Shown here piece by piece: positions 9,502 to 19,212 of a stretch of 64,000 bases of DNA. The notes below the pieces were generated by a model that was not told the DNA's origin, searched no databases, and saw only the letters and a list, made by a program, of their open reading frames with translations. Position 1 is the stretch's first letter; each line of letters opens with the position of its first letter. The position numbers and the translations under genes are program-made. This stretch comes from Photobacterium aquae (GTDB lineage Bacteria > Pseudomonadota > Gammaproteobacteria > Enterobacterales > Vibrionaceae), in assembly GCF_001029445.1 (NCBI RefSeq), contig NZ_LDOT01000011.1:62001-126000 (forward strand), written 5' to 3'.

Positions 9502-9894
9502 ATGGCAGAGAATCAATACTACGGCACTGGTCGTCGCAAGAGCTCAGCTGCTCGTGTTTTCATTAAACCGGGTACTGGCAACATCGTAATCAACAAACGC
9601 AGCATCGAAGAGTACTTCGGTCGCGAAACAGCTCGCATGGTTGTTCGTCAGCCTCTTGAGCTAGTTGAAATGACTGAGAAACTAGACCTATACATCACTG
9701 TTAAAGGTGGTGGTATCACTGGTCAGTCAGGCGCAATCCGTCACGGTATCACTCGTGCTCTTATGGAGTTCGATGAGACTCTACGTCCAGCACTACGCGC
9801 TGCGGGTTACGTTACTCGTGATGCACGTAAAGTTGAACGTAAGAAAGTGGGTCTACGTAAAGCACGTCGTCGTCCACAGTTCTCTAAGCGTTAA
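9502..9894 (+). CDS. rpsI: 30S ribosomal protein S9
   Basis: 130 residues starting at [20 protein letters not shown], the E. coli start and length. An in-frame ATG 15 bases upstream (MGIMT...) overlaps the intergenic spacer and is not favoured. The C-terminus ends in the conserved [11 protein letters not shown], whose tail reaches the decoding region of the small subunit. Codon use is of the highly expressed type, as in rplM. Confidence 0.98.
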   Translation: MAENQYYGTGRRKSSAARVFIKPGTGNIVINKRSIEEYFGRETARMVVRQPLELVEMTEKLDLYITVKGGGITGQSGAIRHGITRALMEFDETLRPALRAAGYVTRDARKVERKKVGLRKARRRPQFSKR

Positions 9895-9928
9895 TTTTAC
9901 GCACCAGATTTATCTGGTTACTGTGCAC

Positions 9929-9961
9929 AAAAAGCTCAACCTACGGGTTGGGCTTTTTTTA
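9929..9961 (+). terminator. Terminator of rplM-rpsI
   Basis: Stem AAAAAGCTCAACC / GGTTGGGCTTTTT (13 bp including one G-T pair) with a short loop, ending in seven T. A smaller hairpin, CCAGAT-TT-ATCTGG, precedes it at about 9904-9917. Confidence 0.9.
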
Positions 9962-10137
9962 TATCTATTGATTTTCTTGTCACATATAAGCAACAACCTA
10001 TCCATTGATGTGCTATCGTCACCGCAGTTTGTAGCCCGTTATACCCTTCTAAATCCTTAATATCACAGCATTCTGTATCATCTCAGAAAACAAAAAGAAC
10101 ATACCTCTCACATTTGTTGCGAAAAAGTAGCTTTATC

Positions 10138-10166
10138 TTGTCACAAAGTGTCATTTTATTTATCAT
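10138..10166 (+). promoter_or_regulatory. Promoter of petABC
   Basis: TTGTCA (10138-10143) and TATCAT (10161-10166) are exactly 17 bases apart, each one mismatch from consensus. The leader to petA is then about 150 bases and holds a 7-bp hairpin CTCCACC/GGTGGAG (10203-10222). The rest of the 426-base gap from rpsI to petA holds only the rpsI terminator and A/T-rich sequence; no gene is seen. Confidence 0.65.
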
Positions 10167-10320
10167 TTGGTGTGATAAGCCAGTGCTTTTTAAGCAGGCT
10201 TGCTCCACCAGGGTCGGTGGAGGTCTACTGTTTTCTATCCGTAGAAAGTTAGCCGCAAGCTCCAAGGACGCATAAGGAAATAATAATAATCCAGCGCGGG
10301 AGCACATGGGAGAATGTTGG

Positions 10321-10911
10321 ATGAGCAATGCGCCAGTAAGTAACGGCCGACGCCGCTTCCTGACCGCGACGACTTCGGTTGTTGGGGGCTTAGGTGCCGC
10401 CGCTGTAGCCGTACCTTTTATCAAATCGTGGAATCCGAGCGCCAAAGCCAAAGCAGCCGGGGCGCCGGTTGAGGTTGATATCAGTAAGTTGGAAGATGGC
10501 CAGATGGTTCGCGTCGAATGGCGCGGCAAGCCGGTCTGGGTTGTCCGCCGTAGCGATGCGGTTTTGAGTGAATTGGGTAGCCATGACGGCCAACTGCGGG
10601 ATCCGCAGTCCGCGGAGCCGCAGCAGCCAGGCTACGCCCAGAATGAATATCGTTCTGTTAAACCGGAAATCTTTTTGGCCGTAGGGATCTGCACCCACCT
10701 CGGCTGTTCCCCTACCTACCTGCCCAATACCTTCAGTGAGCAGGTCAGCGGTATCTCCGCGGGCTTTTTCTGCCCGTGTCACGGTTCCAAGTTCGATATG
10801 GCCGGCCGGGTCTTTTCTGGCGTACCGGCCCCGCTGAATCTGGTGGTTCCGCCACATACGTTTTTGGATGACGGGACCATTCTGATCGGTGTTGATGAGG
10901 AGGCTGTCTGA
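10321..10911 (+). CDS. petA: Ubiquinol-cytochrome c reductase, Rieske iron-sulfur subunit
   Basis: 196 residues. A twin-arginine signal/anchor ([15 protein letters not shown], 9-23) fits Tat export of a folded, cluster-bearing protein. The [2Fe-2S] ligands are in CTHLGC (Cys124, His126) and CPCHGS (Cys151, His154), with the disulfide cysteines Cys129 and Cys153. The subunit takes electrons from ubiquinol to cytochrome c1 in the bc1 complex of the inner membrane. The chosen ATG has GGGAGA 7 bases upstream; an ATG five codons earlier would overlap that site. The stop overlaps the petB start by one base (TGATG). Confidence 0.96.
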   Translation: MSNAPVSNGRRRFLTATTSVVGGLGAAAVAVPFIKSWNPSAKAKAAGAPVEVDISKLEDGQMVRVEWRGKPVWVVRRSDAVLSELGSHDGQLRDPQSAEPQQPGYAQNEYRSVKPEIFLAVGICTHLGCSPTYLPNTFSEQVSGISAGFFCPCHGSKFDMAGRVFSGVPAPLNLVVPPHTFLDDGTILIGVDEEAV

Positions 10912-12176
10912 TGCAAGGGATAGTAGATTGGTTTGAAAAACGCCTGCCGGTGATGAATGCCTACCGCAAGCATTTATCTGAATACCCGATGCCGAAAAAT
11001 TTTAACTTCTGGTATCTATTCGGCTCGCTGGCGATGCTGGTCCTGGTGAACCAGATCCTGACGGGGATTTGGCTGACGATGAACTATGTGCCGTCAGGCG
11101 ACGGGGCCTTTGCTTCTATCGAGTACATCATGCGTGATGTCGAATATGGCTGGTTGTTGCGTTATATGCACTCCACGGGTGCTTCGGCCTTTTTCGTGGT
11201 TATTTACCTTCATATGTACCGCGGGTTGATTTATGGCTCCTACCAGAAACCGCGTGAATTGCTGTGGCTGTTCGGGATGCTGATCTTCCTGGTATTGATG
11301 GCCGAAGCCTTCATGGGCTATTTGTTGCCTTGGGGCCAGATGTCCTATTGGGGCGCGCAGGTGATTATTTCGCTGTTCGGTGCGCTTCCGGTGATCGGTG
11401 ATGATCTGACATTGTGGATCCGCGGGGACTACGTGATTTCCGGTGCCACGCTTAACCGCTTTTTCGCCCTGCATGTGATAGCTCTCCCGATAGTCCTGCT
11501 GCTGCTGGTCGTGCTTCATGTACTGGCTCTGCATGAGGTAGGTTCGAATAACCCGGATGGTATCGAGACGAAGCTGCCCAAAGGCAGCAAGGGTGAGGGG
11601 TATAAGACCCAGTTCCCATTCCACAGCTATTACAGCAAGAAGTACGATATCATCGACTCGATCCCGTTCCACCCATACGGCACGGTGAAAGATCTGGTCG
11701 GGGTGGCCGTGTTTGCCTTCCTGTTTAGCTATGTAATTTTCTTCAACCCAGAGATGGGCGGTTACTTCCTTGAGCCGCCTAACTTCGAGGCGGCCAACCC
11801 GCTCAAGACACCTGAGCATATCGCCCCGGTCTGGTACTTCACCCCGTTCTACGCGATTTTGCGGGCGGTGCCTGACAAGCTACTTGGGGTTATTGCGATG
11901 GGGGCATCGATTGTGGCGTTGTTCTTGTTGCCGTGGCTGGATCGCTGCAAGGTGCGCTCTTACCGTTATCGCAGTAAGTTGCACCTGTTCAATATCGCCC
12001 AGTTCACCGTGAGCTTTGTGGCTCTGGGGATCCTCGGCGCATTGCCAGCGACACCGACCTATACCATCTTGGCGCAGATCTTCAGCTTTGCGTATTTCAT
12101 GTTCTTTGTCCTGCTGTTTTTCTACAGCAAGAACGAAGCGACCAAACCGCTACCAGAGAGGGTGACATTCAAATGA
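10911..12176 (+). CDS. petB: Ubiquinol-cytochrome c reductase, cytochrome b subunit
   Basis: 421 residues with eight or more hydrophobic helices. Heme-binding His pairs are visible in YMHSTGASAFFVVIYLHMYRG and FFALHVIALPIVLLLLVVLHV (shortened to FFALHVIALP and VVLHV). The Qo-site PEWY motif reads PVWY here (306-309), so the usual Glu is replaced by Val, a variant known from some proteobacteria. It forms the quinol-oxidising membrane core of the bc1 complex. The gene overlaps petC by four bases (ATGA), so the three subunits are translationally coupled. Confidence 0.97.
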   Translation: MQGIVDWFEKRLPVMNAYRKHLSEYPMPKNFNFWYLFGSLAMLVLVNQILTGIWLTMNYVPSGDGAFASIEYIMRDVEYGWLLRYMHSTGASAFFVVIYLHMYRGLIYGSYQKPRELLWLFGMLIFLVLMAEAFMGYLLPWGQMSYWGAQVIISLFGALPVIGDDLTLWIRGDYVISGATLNRFFALHVIALPIVLLLLVVLHVLALHEVGSNNPDGIETKLPKGSKGEGYKTQFPFHSYYSKKYDIIDSIPFHPYGTVKDLVGVAVFAFLFSYVIFFNPEMGGYFLEPPNFEAANPLKTPEHIAPVWYFTPFYAILRAVPDKLLGVIAMGASIVALFLLPWLDRCKVRSYRYRSKLHLFNIAQFTVSFVALGILGALPATPTYTILAQIFSFAYFMFFVLLFFYSKNEATKPLPERVTFK

Positions 12177-12910
12177 AAAAGTTGATAGTGATACTTTTTT
12201 CCCTGTTGCCTGCTCTGGCTATGGCGGCGGGTCCATCTGTCCCGCTCGACGCGGCGAACAATGACTTGTCAGACAAGGCATCGCTCCAGCGAGGCGCCCA
12301 GATCTTCATGAACTACTGCTTTGCCTGTCATGCGACACAGTACCAGCGCTACGGACGGGTGGCGGAGGATCTCGGGATCCCCGATGATCTGATGAAGGAG
12401 TACCTGATTTTCGATCCCAATGCCAAAATTGGCGATTTGATGGTCAATGCGATACCGGCCGATTACGCCGCAGCCTCGTTTGGCGCGCCTGCTCCTGATT
12501 TGACGATGGTTGCCCGGGTGCGCGGCAGTGACTGGCTCTATACCTATCTGCGTTCGTTCTATGCCGATCCCACCCGCCCGTTTGGGGTTAACAATATCGT
12601 CTTCCCGAGTGTGGGGATGCCCCATGTCCTCGAAGAGCTGCAGGGGGTTCCGAGCAAGGTGTACGAAACACGGCTGGTGGACGGGGTGGAGATCGAGGAG
12701 TATGTCGGGATCCGCTCGGATGGCACCGGGGAGTTGAACGACGAGGAGTACGACGAGGCCGTACGTGACTTGGTCAATTTCCTTGAATATTCTGCCGAGC
12801 CGATGAAGCTGGAACGCCAGCGTTTGGGCTACTGGGTGATGGGCTTTATCGTGGTATTCTTTGTACTAACATTATTGTTGAAGAAAGAGTATTGGCGTGA
12901 TGTCCACTGA
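12173..12910 (+). CDS. petC: Cytochrome c1
   Basis: 245 residues. Signal peptide (MKKLIVILFSLLPALAMAA), a single heme c site CFACH (Cys49, Cys52, His53), and a C-terminal membrane anchor (about 216-236, VMGFIVVFFVLTLLL). The Met in SVGMPHVLEEL probably provides the sixth heme ligand. It passes electrons from the Rieske protein to soluble cytochrome c in the periplasm. It is the last gene of petABC, with a terminator 28 bases downstream. Confidence 0.96.
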   Translation: MKKLIVILFSLLPALAMAAGPSVPLDAANNDLSDKASLQRGAQIFMNYCFACHATQYQRYGRVAEDLGIPDDLMKEYLIFDPNAKIGDLMVNAIPADYAAASFGAPAPDLTMVARVRGSDWLYTYLRSFYADPTRPFGVNNIVFPSVGMPHVLEELQGVPSKVYETRLVDGVEIEEYVGIRSDGTGELNDEEYDEAVRDLVNFLEYSAEPMKLERQRLGYWVMGFIVVFFVLTLLLKKEYWRDVH

Positions 12911-12937
12911 TCAGGTAATCTAGTGGGTTAGAATCTC

Positions 12938-12968
12938 GCAATGGGGGCTAGGGCCTCCGTTGCTTTTT
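12938..12968 (+). terminator. Terminator of petABC
   Basis: An 11-bp stem GCAATGGGGGC / GCCTCCGTTGC (two G-T pairs) with loop TAGG, followed by five T. It separates petABC from sspAB, though read-through into sspA is possible because no strong promoter is seen in the 27 bases that remain. Confidence 0.8.
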
Positions 12969-12995
12969 GTGTATTGCTATATACTGGAGGGGTTG

Positions 12996-13634
12996 ATGGC
13001 TGTTGCTGCCAATAAACGCTCTGTGATGACTCTGTATTCTGATGCCTCTGACATCTACAGCCATCAGGTGCGTATCGTACTAGCAGAAAAAGGTGTAAGT
13101 GTTGAGATTGAACTGGTTGACCCAAACAATCTGCCAGAAGATCTACTTGAACTCAACCCGTACAATTCTGTGCCTACTCTGGTTGACCGTGAGTTGGCGC
13201 TTTATCAGGCTAATATCATCATGGAATACTTGGATGAGCGTTTCCCTCATCCGCCGCTGATGCCTGTTTACCCGGTTGCCCGTGGTAACAGCCGTCTAAT
13301 GATGTACCGTATCGAGCGTAACTGGTACACATTGGCCGAGAAAGTACAGAAAGGCACTGCAGACGACGCAGACAAAGCGCGTAAGCAGCTGCGTGAAGAG
13401 CTGTTGGCTCTGGCCCCTGTGTTTGCAGAGTTCCCATACTTCATGAGCGAAGAGTTCAGCCTTGTTGATTGCTACCTGGCACCGCTGCTATGGCGTTTGC
13501 CTTCAATGGGTATTGATTTGACTGGCCCTGGCGCGAAGGAAGTGAAGGCTTACATGACTCGTGTATTCGAGCGTGATTCGTTCCTTGCATCACTGACTGA
13601 AGCAGAGCGCGAAATGCGCCTGGCAGGTAAGTAA
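12996..13634 (+). CDS. sspA: Stringent starvation protein A
   Basis: 212 residues from the ATG with GGAGG five bases upstream, the E. coli SspA length; an upstream TTG would add 12 unlikely residues. It has a glutathione-S-transferase fold: thioredoxin-like N-terminus (about 10-85, MTLYSDASDIYSHQVRIVLAEKG shortened to YSDASDIYSHQVRIVL) and a helical C-terminal domain. SspA binds RNA polymerase holoenzyme and affects stationary-phase and acid-stress transcription in E. coli. The next gene starts inside its stop codon (TAATG). Confidence 0.96.
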   Translation: MAVAANKRSVMTLYSDASDIYSHQVRIVLAEKGVSVEIELVDPNNLPEDLLELNPYNSVPTLVDRELALYQANIIMEYLDERFPHPPLMPVYPVARGNSRLMMYRIERNWYTLAEKVQKGTADDADKARKQLREELLALAPVFAEFPYFMSEEFSLVDCYLAPLLWRLPSMGIDLTGPGAKEVKAYMTRVFERDSFLASLTEAEREMRLAGK

Positions 13635-14119
13635 TGGATATGGATCGCATGACACCGCGTCGACCATATTTGCTTCGTGCATATTATGATTGGTTGGTGG
13701 ATAACGATCTGACGCCACACTTGGTTGTAGATGCAACTCTGCCGGGGGTTAAAGTCCCGATGGAGTTCGTCAGTGACGGCCAGATTGTGCTTAATATTGC
13801 GCCGCGTGCGGTTGGCAATCTAGAACTGGGCAACGAGGCAATTAGTTTCAGTGCCCGCTTCAGCGGCCGCCCGCATTCTGTGATCGTACCGCTGTATGCG
13901 GCGATGGCGGTTTATGCCCGCGAAAATGGCGCTGGCACGATGTTCGAGCCTGAGCCTGCCTATATGTCGGAGATGATTGTCGAAGAAGAACTCGATGATG
14001 ATATGCCGGCTGATATGCTAAGCGCAGTAAGCGATGATGACGAGACGGTGACTGATATCGAACCTGATGATGAGCCGCCACGTCCTCGTGGTCGCCCAAG
14101 TCTCCGGGTCGTCAAATAA
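13634..14119 (+). CDS. sspB: SspB, ClpXP specificity-enhancing factor
   Basis: 161 residues. The folded N-terminal domain (about 1-110, TPRRPYLLRAYYDWLVDN through YARENGAGTMFEPE) binds the ssrA tag. A long acidic flexible linker follows, ending in the short ClpX-docking module RGRPSLRVVK. The protein delivers tagged, stalled-ribosome products to ClpXP. It is coupled to sspA by a one-base overlap, as in E. coli. Confidence 0.96.
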   Translation: MDMDRMTPRRPYLLRAYYDWLVDNDLTPHLVVDATLPGVKVPMEFVSDGQIVLNIAPRAVGNLELGNEAISFSARFSGRPHSVIVPLYAAMAVYARENGAGTMFEPEPAYMSEMIVEEELDDDMPADMLSAVSDDDETVTDIEPDDEPPRPRGRPSLRVVK

Positions 14120-14120
14120 T

Positions 14121-14150
14121 AAAAAACGCAGCTAAGGCTGCGTTTTTTTA
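14121..14150. terminator. Bidirectional terminator between sspB and dolP
   Basis: Stem AAAAAACGCAGC / (G)CTGCGTTTTTT with a short loop, two bases after the sspB stop. The A run on the left and the T run on the right allow it to serve the convergent dolP operon too. Confidence 0.88.
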
Positions 14151-14170
14151 TGCGTGTTGATTACGCTTGG

Positions 14171-14704
14171 CTATGGGTATTCAAAGGCCTTTATCACTTG
14201 CTTGACCCCTGCCACATTGCGGGCAATATCGGCGGCAATGTTCGCCTGCGCCGGCGTAACGAAGCCGAGCAGGTAAACGTGCTGCCCTTCAGTGGCGACA
14301 ATGATACTGACATCGCGAAGCTGCTTGCTGGCGACCAGCTGGGCTTTGACTTTGGTTGTCAGCCAGCTGTCTTGGCTCACTTCTCCCAGCTCCGGCAGCG
14401 GGCGGATTTGCAGTTGGTTATAAACCTGCGTGACATGGGCGAGATCGCGGACCTGCCGTTCGAGCTGGCGGCTGGTCTGGGCGTCGACGGCCTGGCCGAT
14501 CAGCAGGACCCTCCCCGAGATAGAGATGGCATTTACCCGGGCTTGGTGCCTGAATGGCGGCTTGGTGATAAGTCCTGCTATTTCCATCTCGATGTTCTGA
14601 TCCTGCCACTGTTGTCCAGCAGTGCGGGGATCATCGGGATTGAGCATGGAGCAGCCGCTGAGGAGCGATACCGCTAGCAGTAGGGGAAGAAACAATTTAC
14701 GCAT
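14171..14704 (-). CDS. dolP: DolP (YraP), outer-membrane lipoprotein with two BON domains
   Basis: 177 residues. Lipoprotein signal with lipobox LLSGC (lipidated Cys18); Asp is not at position +2 (Ser), which fits outer-membrane sorting. Two BON domains follow (about 45-110 and 115-177). In E. coli, DolP sits on the inner face of the outer membrane, localises to division sites and supports BAM function and envelope integrity. It is the last gene of the minus-strand run lpoA-yraN-diaA-dolP, 21 bases after diaA. Confidence 0.93.
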   Translation of the reverse strand: MRKLFLPLLLAVSLLSGCSMLNPDDPRTAGQQWQDQNIEMEIAGLITKPPFRHQARVNAISISGRVLLIGQAVDAQTSRQLERQVRDLAHVTQVYNQLQIRPLPELGEVSQDSWLTTKVKAQLVASKQLRDVSIIVATEGQHVYLLGFVTPAQANIAADIARNVAGVKQVIKAFEYP

Positions 14705-14725
14705 ATCCCGTATCCTTGCTTTGCG

Positions 14726-15319
<594 letters not shown>

Positions 15320-15694
15320 TCAACCTTCAACTAGGATATTGGTAAGCCATTCGATTTTGGGTGGTGTGCCTTCAAGGCTGACGACATCAAATCGAAACTC
15401 TGTATGCTCAATAGGATAGCCGTTCTTGTGCAGCCAAAAAAGCGCAGCTCGCTTGAGTCGCTGTAGCTTGCGCCAGTTTACCGCTTCTGCGGCTGAACCG
15501 TAATGGGTTCGCTGACGGAATTTGACCTCGACGAAGACCAGACAATGCTGCTGCTTCATGATTAGGTCGATTTCGCCGCTACGGCACTGGAAGTTACGCT
15601 GGATGGGGGAAAGGCCATGGCGGCGCAGAAATTGCTCCGCCATGGTTTCATAGGCTTGGCCTTGTTGCCGCTTATTGAACGGGTTCAATGCCAT
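15320..15694 (-). CDS. yraN: YraN, UPF0102 endonuclease-like protein
   Basis: 124 residues. It has the UPF0102 signature, a PD-(D/E)xK-like nuclease core: Glu in SGEIDLI, then VFVEVKFR (Glu and Lys), spaced as in Holliday-junction resolvase folds. The function is not established; a DNA processing role has been proposed from the fold. It overlaps the 3' end of lpoA by 23 bases and ends 3 bases before diaA, so it is firmly part of this operon. Confidence 0.9.
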   Translation of the reverse strand: MALNPFNKRQQGQAYETMAEQFLRRHGLSPIQRNFQCRSGEIDLIMKQQHCLVFVEVKFRQRTHYGSAAEAVNWRKLQRLKRAALFWLHKNGYPIEHTEFRFDVVSLEGTPPKIEWLTNILVEG

Positions 15695-17510
15695 TGCCGG
15701 AGAAGATCGCCCAGCTTAGCTGGCGCTGGACGACACATTGGTCATCGAGGCTTAGCTGGCCGGTGGTCCCCTGGGTGGTGTAGTTGTCGACGACCTGCAT
15801 CTGCGGCAGCTCGTGGATCATTTTGTAGGCATCCATACCGAAGGCATGCAGGCGTAGGTTGGTATTGGAGCTGTTGGGCCACAGCTCGTCAAACTTAGCC
15901 ATGAAGCCGGCATTGGCGTCGACCAGCAGCGGGATATCGCTGAACTCGATCCCGCGCAGTTCGTTGGTATTGCCGGTGCGGGTCGGGTAGCTGCGTGAGC
16001 TGGCATATAGCTTAGGCGGCGTGATCCCCGGGTTGACGGCCACTTCGATGAATGGCTTTAGCAAGGTCAGCTCATTTTTGTTGGCGATCAGGTAGACAGC
16101 ATCGGTATCACGGCGGCTGCGAGGTTGTGCCTCGAGATCCATCCGGAGTACCTGCTTCATCTGATCGATCCGGGCTTGGCTGTCGGTCAGGCCGAAGACG
16201 GCTGCGATCTCCTGCTGGATCTGCTTACGCGAGCTGAACTGGCGCGTTGTCGGTGTTTTACCGGTCAGTTGCTGCCATTGTTCGATAAACGCGTTGCTGA
16301 CGCGCTGGCCATAGCTGTTCGCGGGGGCCAGAACCATAGGGAACTGGTGCCCCTTGGCAAACAGGTGACGAGCAGCCTGCTCGGCTTCTTGTTCCGGAGA
16401 CAATGCATAATAGCAGGCGTTGCTTTGGATCATGTTCGTTTCATCTGGCTCGTTAAGGGCCAGTTGAGTAATTTTGCTGCTGTTAGCGCGTTGGAACTCG
16501 GTGATTTTTTCCTTGCGTAGTGGACCAATCACCAGCTCGACACCGTCTTGTTCCATTTTGGCCAGAATACTGGCCATCGGCTCAGCTTCGGTATCGTAAA
16601 CGGTCAGTTCGGTATTGGCGTCACGGCCGCTATCATCGAGCATGGCATTGATGAAGCCGTCACGCACAGCTTTGCCCGATGACTCGAAGCGTCCTGTCAG
16701 CGGTAGCAGCAGGGCGACATTGTTGAGCTCGGCAATTTCCAGCGACATGATCGCATCGAGGTCGGCAGGCAGGTATTGGTTGGCCGGGTGGTAAGGGTTC
16801 TGTGCCAGCCAGTCCTCAACCATGCTTTTTAGCTTGCCGGGATTCTGGGAGTAGGTGTTTTTCAGCACTGTCAGTTGTACCCAGCTGCGCAGTACCGTTT
16901 CGTCGCTACCGATGGCGGCGCGCTGGAGCTGGTTGTTGCTGAGGTTGGACAGGTCGTTCCACAGGCTTTGCCAGTTGGCTGCTTTTTTGTCGCCGGTAAG
17001 GAAGCGATCGAGCTGGGTGCGCTCGCGTGCGGCGTCCAGATACTGGTTATTCTGGCGCAGCAGTTCGGCGCGCAGCATGTGGTAGCGACGGTACTGGCTG
17101 TCGGCCAGCGTCCACCATGGCTGGAAATTCAATGAATCGAGAGCGGCCTTGGGCTGCCCTTGCTGGTAGCGCAATGTTGCACGGGCTAGTTGCCATTCTG
17201 CCATTTGCAACGGGTCAAGGTTCATGCGGCTAAGGCGCTCGGACTGCTTTTCTGCCTGGCTCCATTGGCCGTCTTTGATGAAGGCTTTGAGGGCAAGAAT
17301 GTGCCAATTAATGCTCTCAACACCTTCTGCAGACTCGGCTCTGATCAGGTAATTGGCAGCGGTGTCCGTTGCTGTTGCTGTGATATCGGTGGCCACGACG
17401 TGTTGCTGGTTAGGGGTACTACAGCCAGCCAAGAGCACGGCAAGGGCTACAGGGGCTAACAGTCGTGATACACTTTTACGCTTGTGGGTAAAATTGATCA
17501 TTGAATTCAT
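15672..17510 (-). CDS. lpoA: LpoA, lipoprotein activator of penicillin-binding protein 1A
   Basis: 612 residues. Lipobox LLAGC gives lipidated Cys30, or Cys27 if the ATG at 17501 is used; 27 is the E. coli position, so that start is a real alternative. An N-terminal TPR-like helical domain (about 45-250) is followed by a periplasmic-binding-protein-like domain (about 265-600, NNVALLLPLTGRFESSG). From the outer membrane it reaches through the peptidoglycan to stimulate the synthase PBP1A. It begins the minus-strand operon and is divergent from rsmI across only 52 bases. Confidence 0.94.
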   Translation of the reverse strand: MNSMINFTHKRKSVSRLLAPVALAVLLAGCSTPNQQHVVATDITATATDTAANYLIRAESAEGVESINWHILALKAFIKDGQWSQAEKQSERLSRMNLDPLQMAEWQLARATLRYQQGQPKAALDSLNFQPWWTLADSQYRRYHMLRAELLRQNNQYLDAARERTQLDRFLTGDKKAANWQSLWNDLSNLSNNQLQRAAIGSDETVLRSWVQLTVLKNTYSQNPGKLKSMVEDWLAQNPYHPANQYLPADLDAIMSLEIAELNNVALLLPLTGRFESSGKAVRDGFINAMLDDSGRDANTELTVYDTEAEPMASILAKMEQDGVELVIGPLRKEKITEFQRANSSKITQLALNEPDETNMIQSNACYYALSPEQEAEQAARHLFAKGHQFPMVLAPANSYGQRVSNAFIEQWQQLTGKTPTTRQFSSRKQIQQEIAAVFGLTDSQARIDQMKQVLRMDLEAQPRSRRDTDAVYLIANKNELTLLKPFIEVAVNPGITPPKLYASSRSYPTRTGNTNELRGIEFSDIPLLVDANAGFMAKFDELWPNSSNTNLRLHAFGMDAYKMIHELPQMQVVDNYTTQGTTGQLSLDDQCVVQRQLSWAIFSGNGIEPVQ

Positions 17511-17562
17511 TCAACTGTGACAAATTACTCTCTATATTAATTGCAGATGAGATCTTAGACAA

Positions 17563-18423
17563 ATGAGTGATACGAATTCATGCACGGTAGATGTCGCAAC
17601 TTTGTACATCGTCCCAACTCCGATCGGTAACTTGGCAGATATCACACAGCGTGCGCTGGATGTCCTGACGAATGTCGATCTGATTGCGGCAGAAGATACC
17701 CGCCACACATCCCGCTTGCTGACTCACTTCTCGATCTCGACCCGCACCTTTGCGCTTCACGATCACAACGAGCAGCAAAAAGCCGACTACTTGATCGAGA
17801 AGCTTCAGGCCGGTACCAGTATTGCTTTGGTGTCAGATGCCGGTACGCCGCTGATCAGCGATCCAGGATACCATCTTGTGAATCGTTGTCGTCAGGCCGG
17901 TGTTAAAGTTGTCCCATTGCCGGGCCCATGTGCGGTAATTACGGCGTTGAGTGCCTCTGGCCTGCCGTCGGACCGCTTCAGTTTCGAGGGCTTCCTGCCA
18001 CCGAAGAGCAAAGGCCGACGCGATACTTTCCAAGCGCTTGCGGATGACGAGCGTACCTTGATTTTCTACGAATCACCGCACCGGATCATGGATTCGCTGG
18101 CGGATATGCTTGCGGTACTCGGCCCTGAGCGGCAGGTGGTACTGGCTCGCGAGCTGACCAAGACCTACGAGACGTTCCACGGCGCACCTCTGGCGGAGTT
18201 GATCGAGTGGCTTAACGGGGATAGCAACCGGATCCGCGGCGAGATGGTGGTGTTGGTGGCCGGTCACCGTGCCGAGAAGAACGATCTGCCGGCAGATGCC
18301 CTGCGGACGCTGGCCCTGTTGGTGGCTGAGCTGCCGCTGAAGAAGGCGGCGGCGCTGGCGGCGGAGATCCACGGCGTGAAGAAAAACGCGCTTTATAAGT
18401 GGGGTTTGGAGAACTTGGATTAA
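17563..18423 (+). CDS. rsmI: RsmI, 16S rRNA (cytidine-1402 2'-O)-methyltransferase
   Basis: 286 residues, E. coli length. Tetrapyrrole-methylase fold with the opening [15 protein letters not shown], the [11 protein letters not shown] motif and the glycine-rich [13 protein letters not shown], which together bind S-adenosylmethionine. It 2'-O-methylates C1402 in the decoding centre; RsmH, encoded a few hundred bases downstream, adds the N4 methyl to the same base. In E. coli the two genes are far apart, so their closeness here is notable. Confidence 0.96.
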   Translation: MSDTNSCTVDVATLYIVPTPIGNLADITQRALDVLTNVDLIAAEDTRHTSRLLTHFSISTRTFALHDHNEQQKADYLIEKLQAGTSIALVSDAGTPLISDPGYHLVNRCRQAGVKVVPLPGPCAVITALSASGLPSDRFSFEGFLPPKSKGRRDTFQALADDERTLIFYESPHRIMDSLADMLAVLGPERQVVLARELTKTYETFHGAPLAELIEWLNGDSNRIRGEMVVLVAGHRAEKNDLPADALRTLALLVAELPLKKAAALAAEIHGVKKNALYKWGLENLD

Positions 18424-18497
18424 TTTTCCACCATCTTGACAGGTTGTAAGAATTTTCACTGGTAACTGTGAAGTAAGTTCTATACAATCTGCCGCCT

Positions 18498-18885
<388 letters not shown>

Positions 18886-18895
18886 CTTTCGGTAT

Positions 18896-18941
18896 AAAAG
18901 GTGATGCAGCACCCATGCAGGGTATTGCGTCACCTTTTGTC
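18896..18941 (+). terminator. Terminator of rnpB
   Basis: A 13-bp stem AAAAGGTGATGCA / TGCGTCACCTTTT (one T-G pair) with a 17-base loop, ending in TTTTGTCGTTTT. It lies about 11 bases beyond the mature 3' end. Confidence 0.85.
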
Positions 18942-19035
18942 GTTTTGGCCTATCAAAAATTTCGATTTCCTTCTCTTCCTGATTGAGACCTATCTCCGTG
19001 ATTATCAATTGATTGTCAGAAATCGGGGGCTTGGC

Positions 19036-19065
19036 TTGACATCTTTTTTGCCAAATACGTACACT
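19036..19065 (+). promoter_or_regulatory. Promoter of the dcw cluster (upstream of rsmH)
   Basis: A perfect TTGACA (19036-19041) and TACACT (19060-19065) are 18 bases apart. Transcription would start near 19072, leaving a leader of about 140 bases before rsmH. The 271-base gap between the rnpB terminator and rsmH has no gene: mraZ, which normally heads this cluster, would not fit, and no array of three TGGG MraZ boxes is seen. Confidence 0.7.
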
Positions 19066-19212
19066 TTGCGATGGGAATTTGTCATAAATACAATTAAAAC
19101 AGCGTTTTAATTGTGTAACTTGCTGAATTTCAAATTTATACGATATTTTTCCCGATACACTGGTATGTCTGCCAGTATTTGGGTTACCGGTCGAAGAGCG
19201 AATAGAATCATT

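Noticed and set aside
10083..10529. 148-codon minus-strand frame overlapping the petA start
   Set aside because: It covers the petA promoter and the conserved Tat signal region in antisense, without a family match.
11094..11819. 241-codon antisense frame inside petB
   Set aside because: Antisense to a highly conserved gene; its composition reflects the complementary codons of petB.
18436..18441. TTGACA as the -35 element of rnpB
   Set aside because: It is 39 bases from the likely -10 TATACAAT, too far for one promoter, and no -10 lies at the right distance from it.
18942..19212. A decayed mraZ in front of rsmH
   Set aside because: No frame in this stretch shows MraZ-like sequence; it reads as promoter and leader only.
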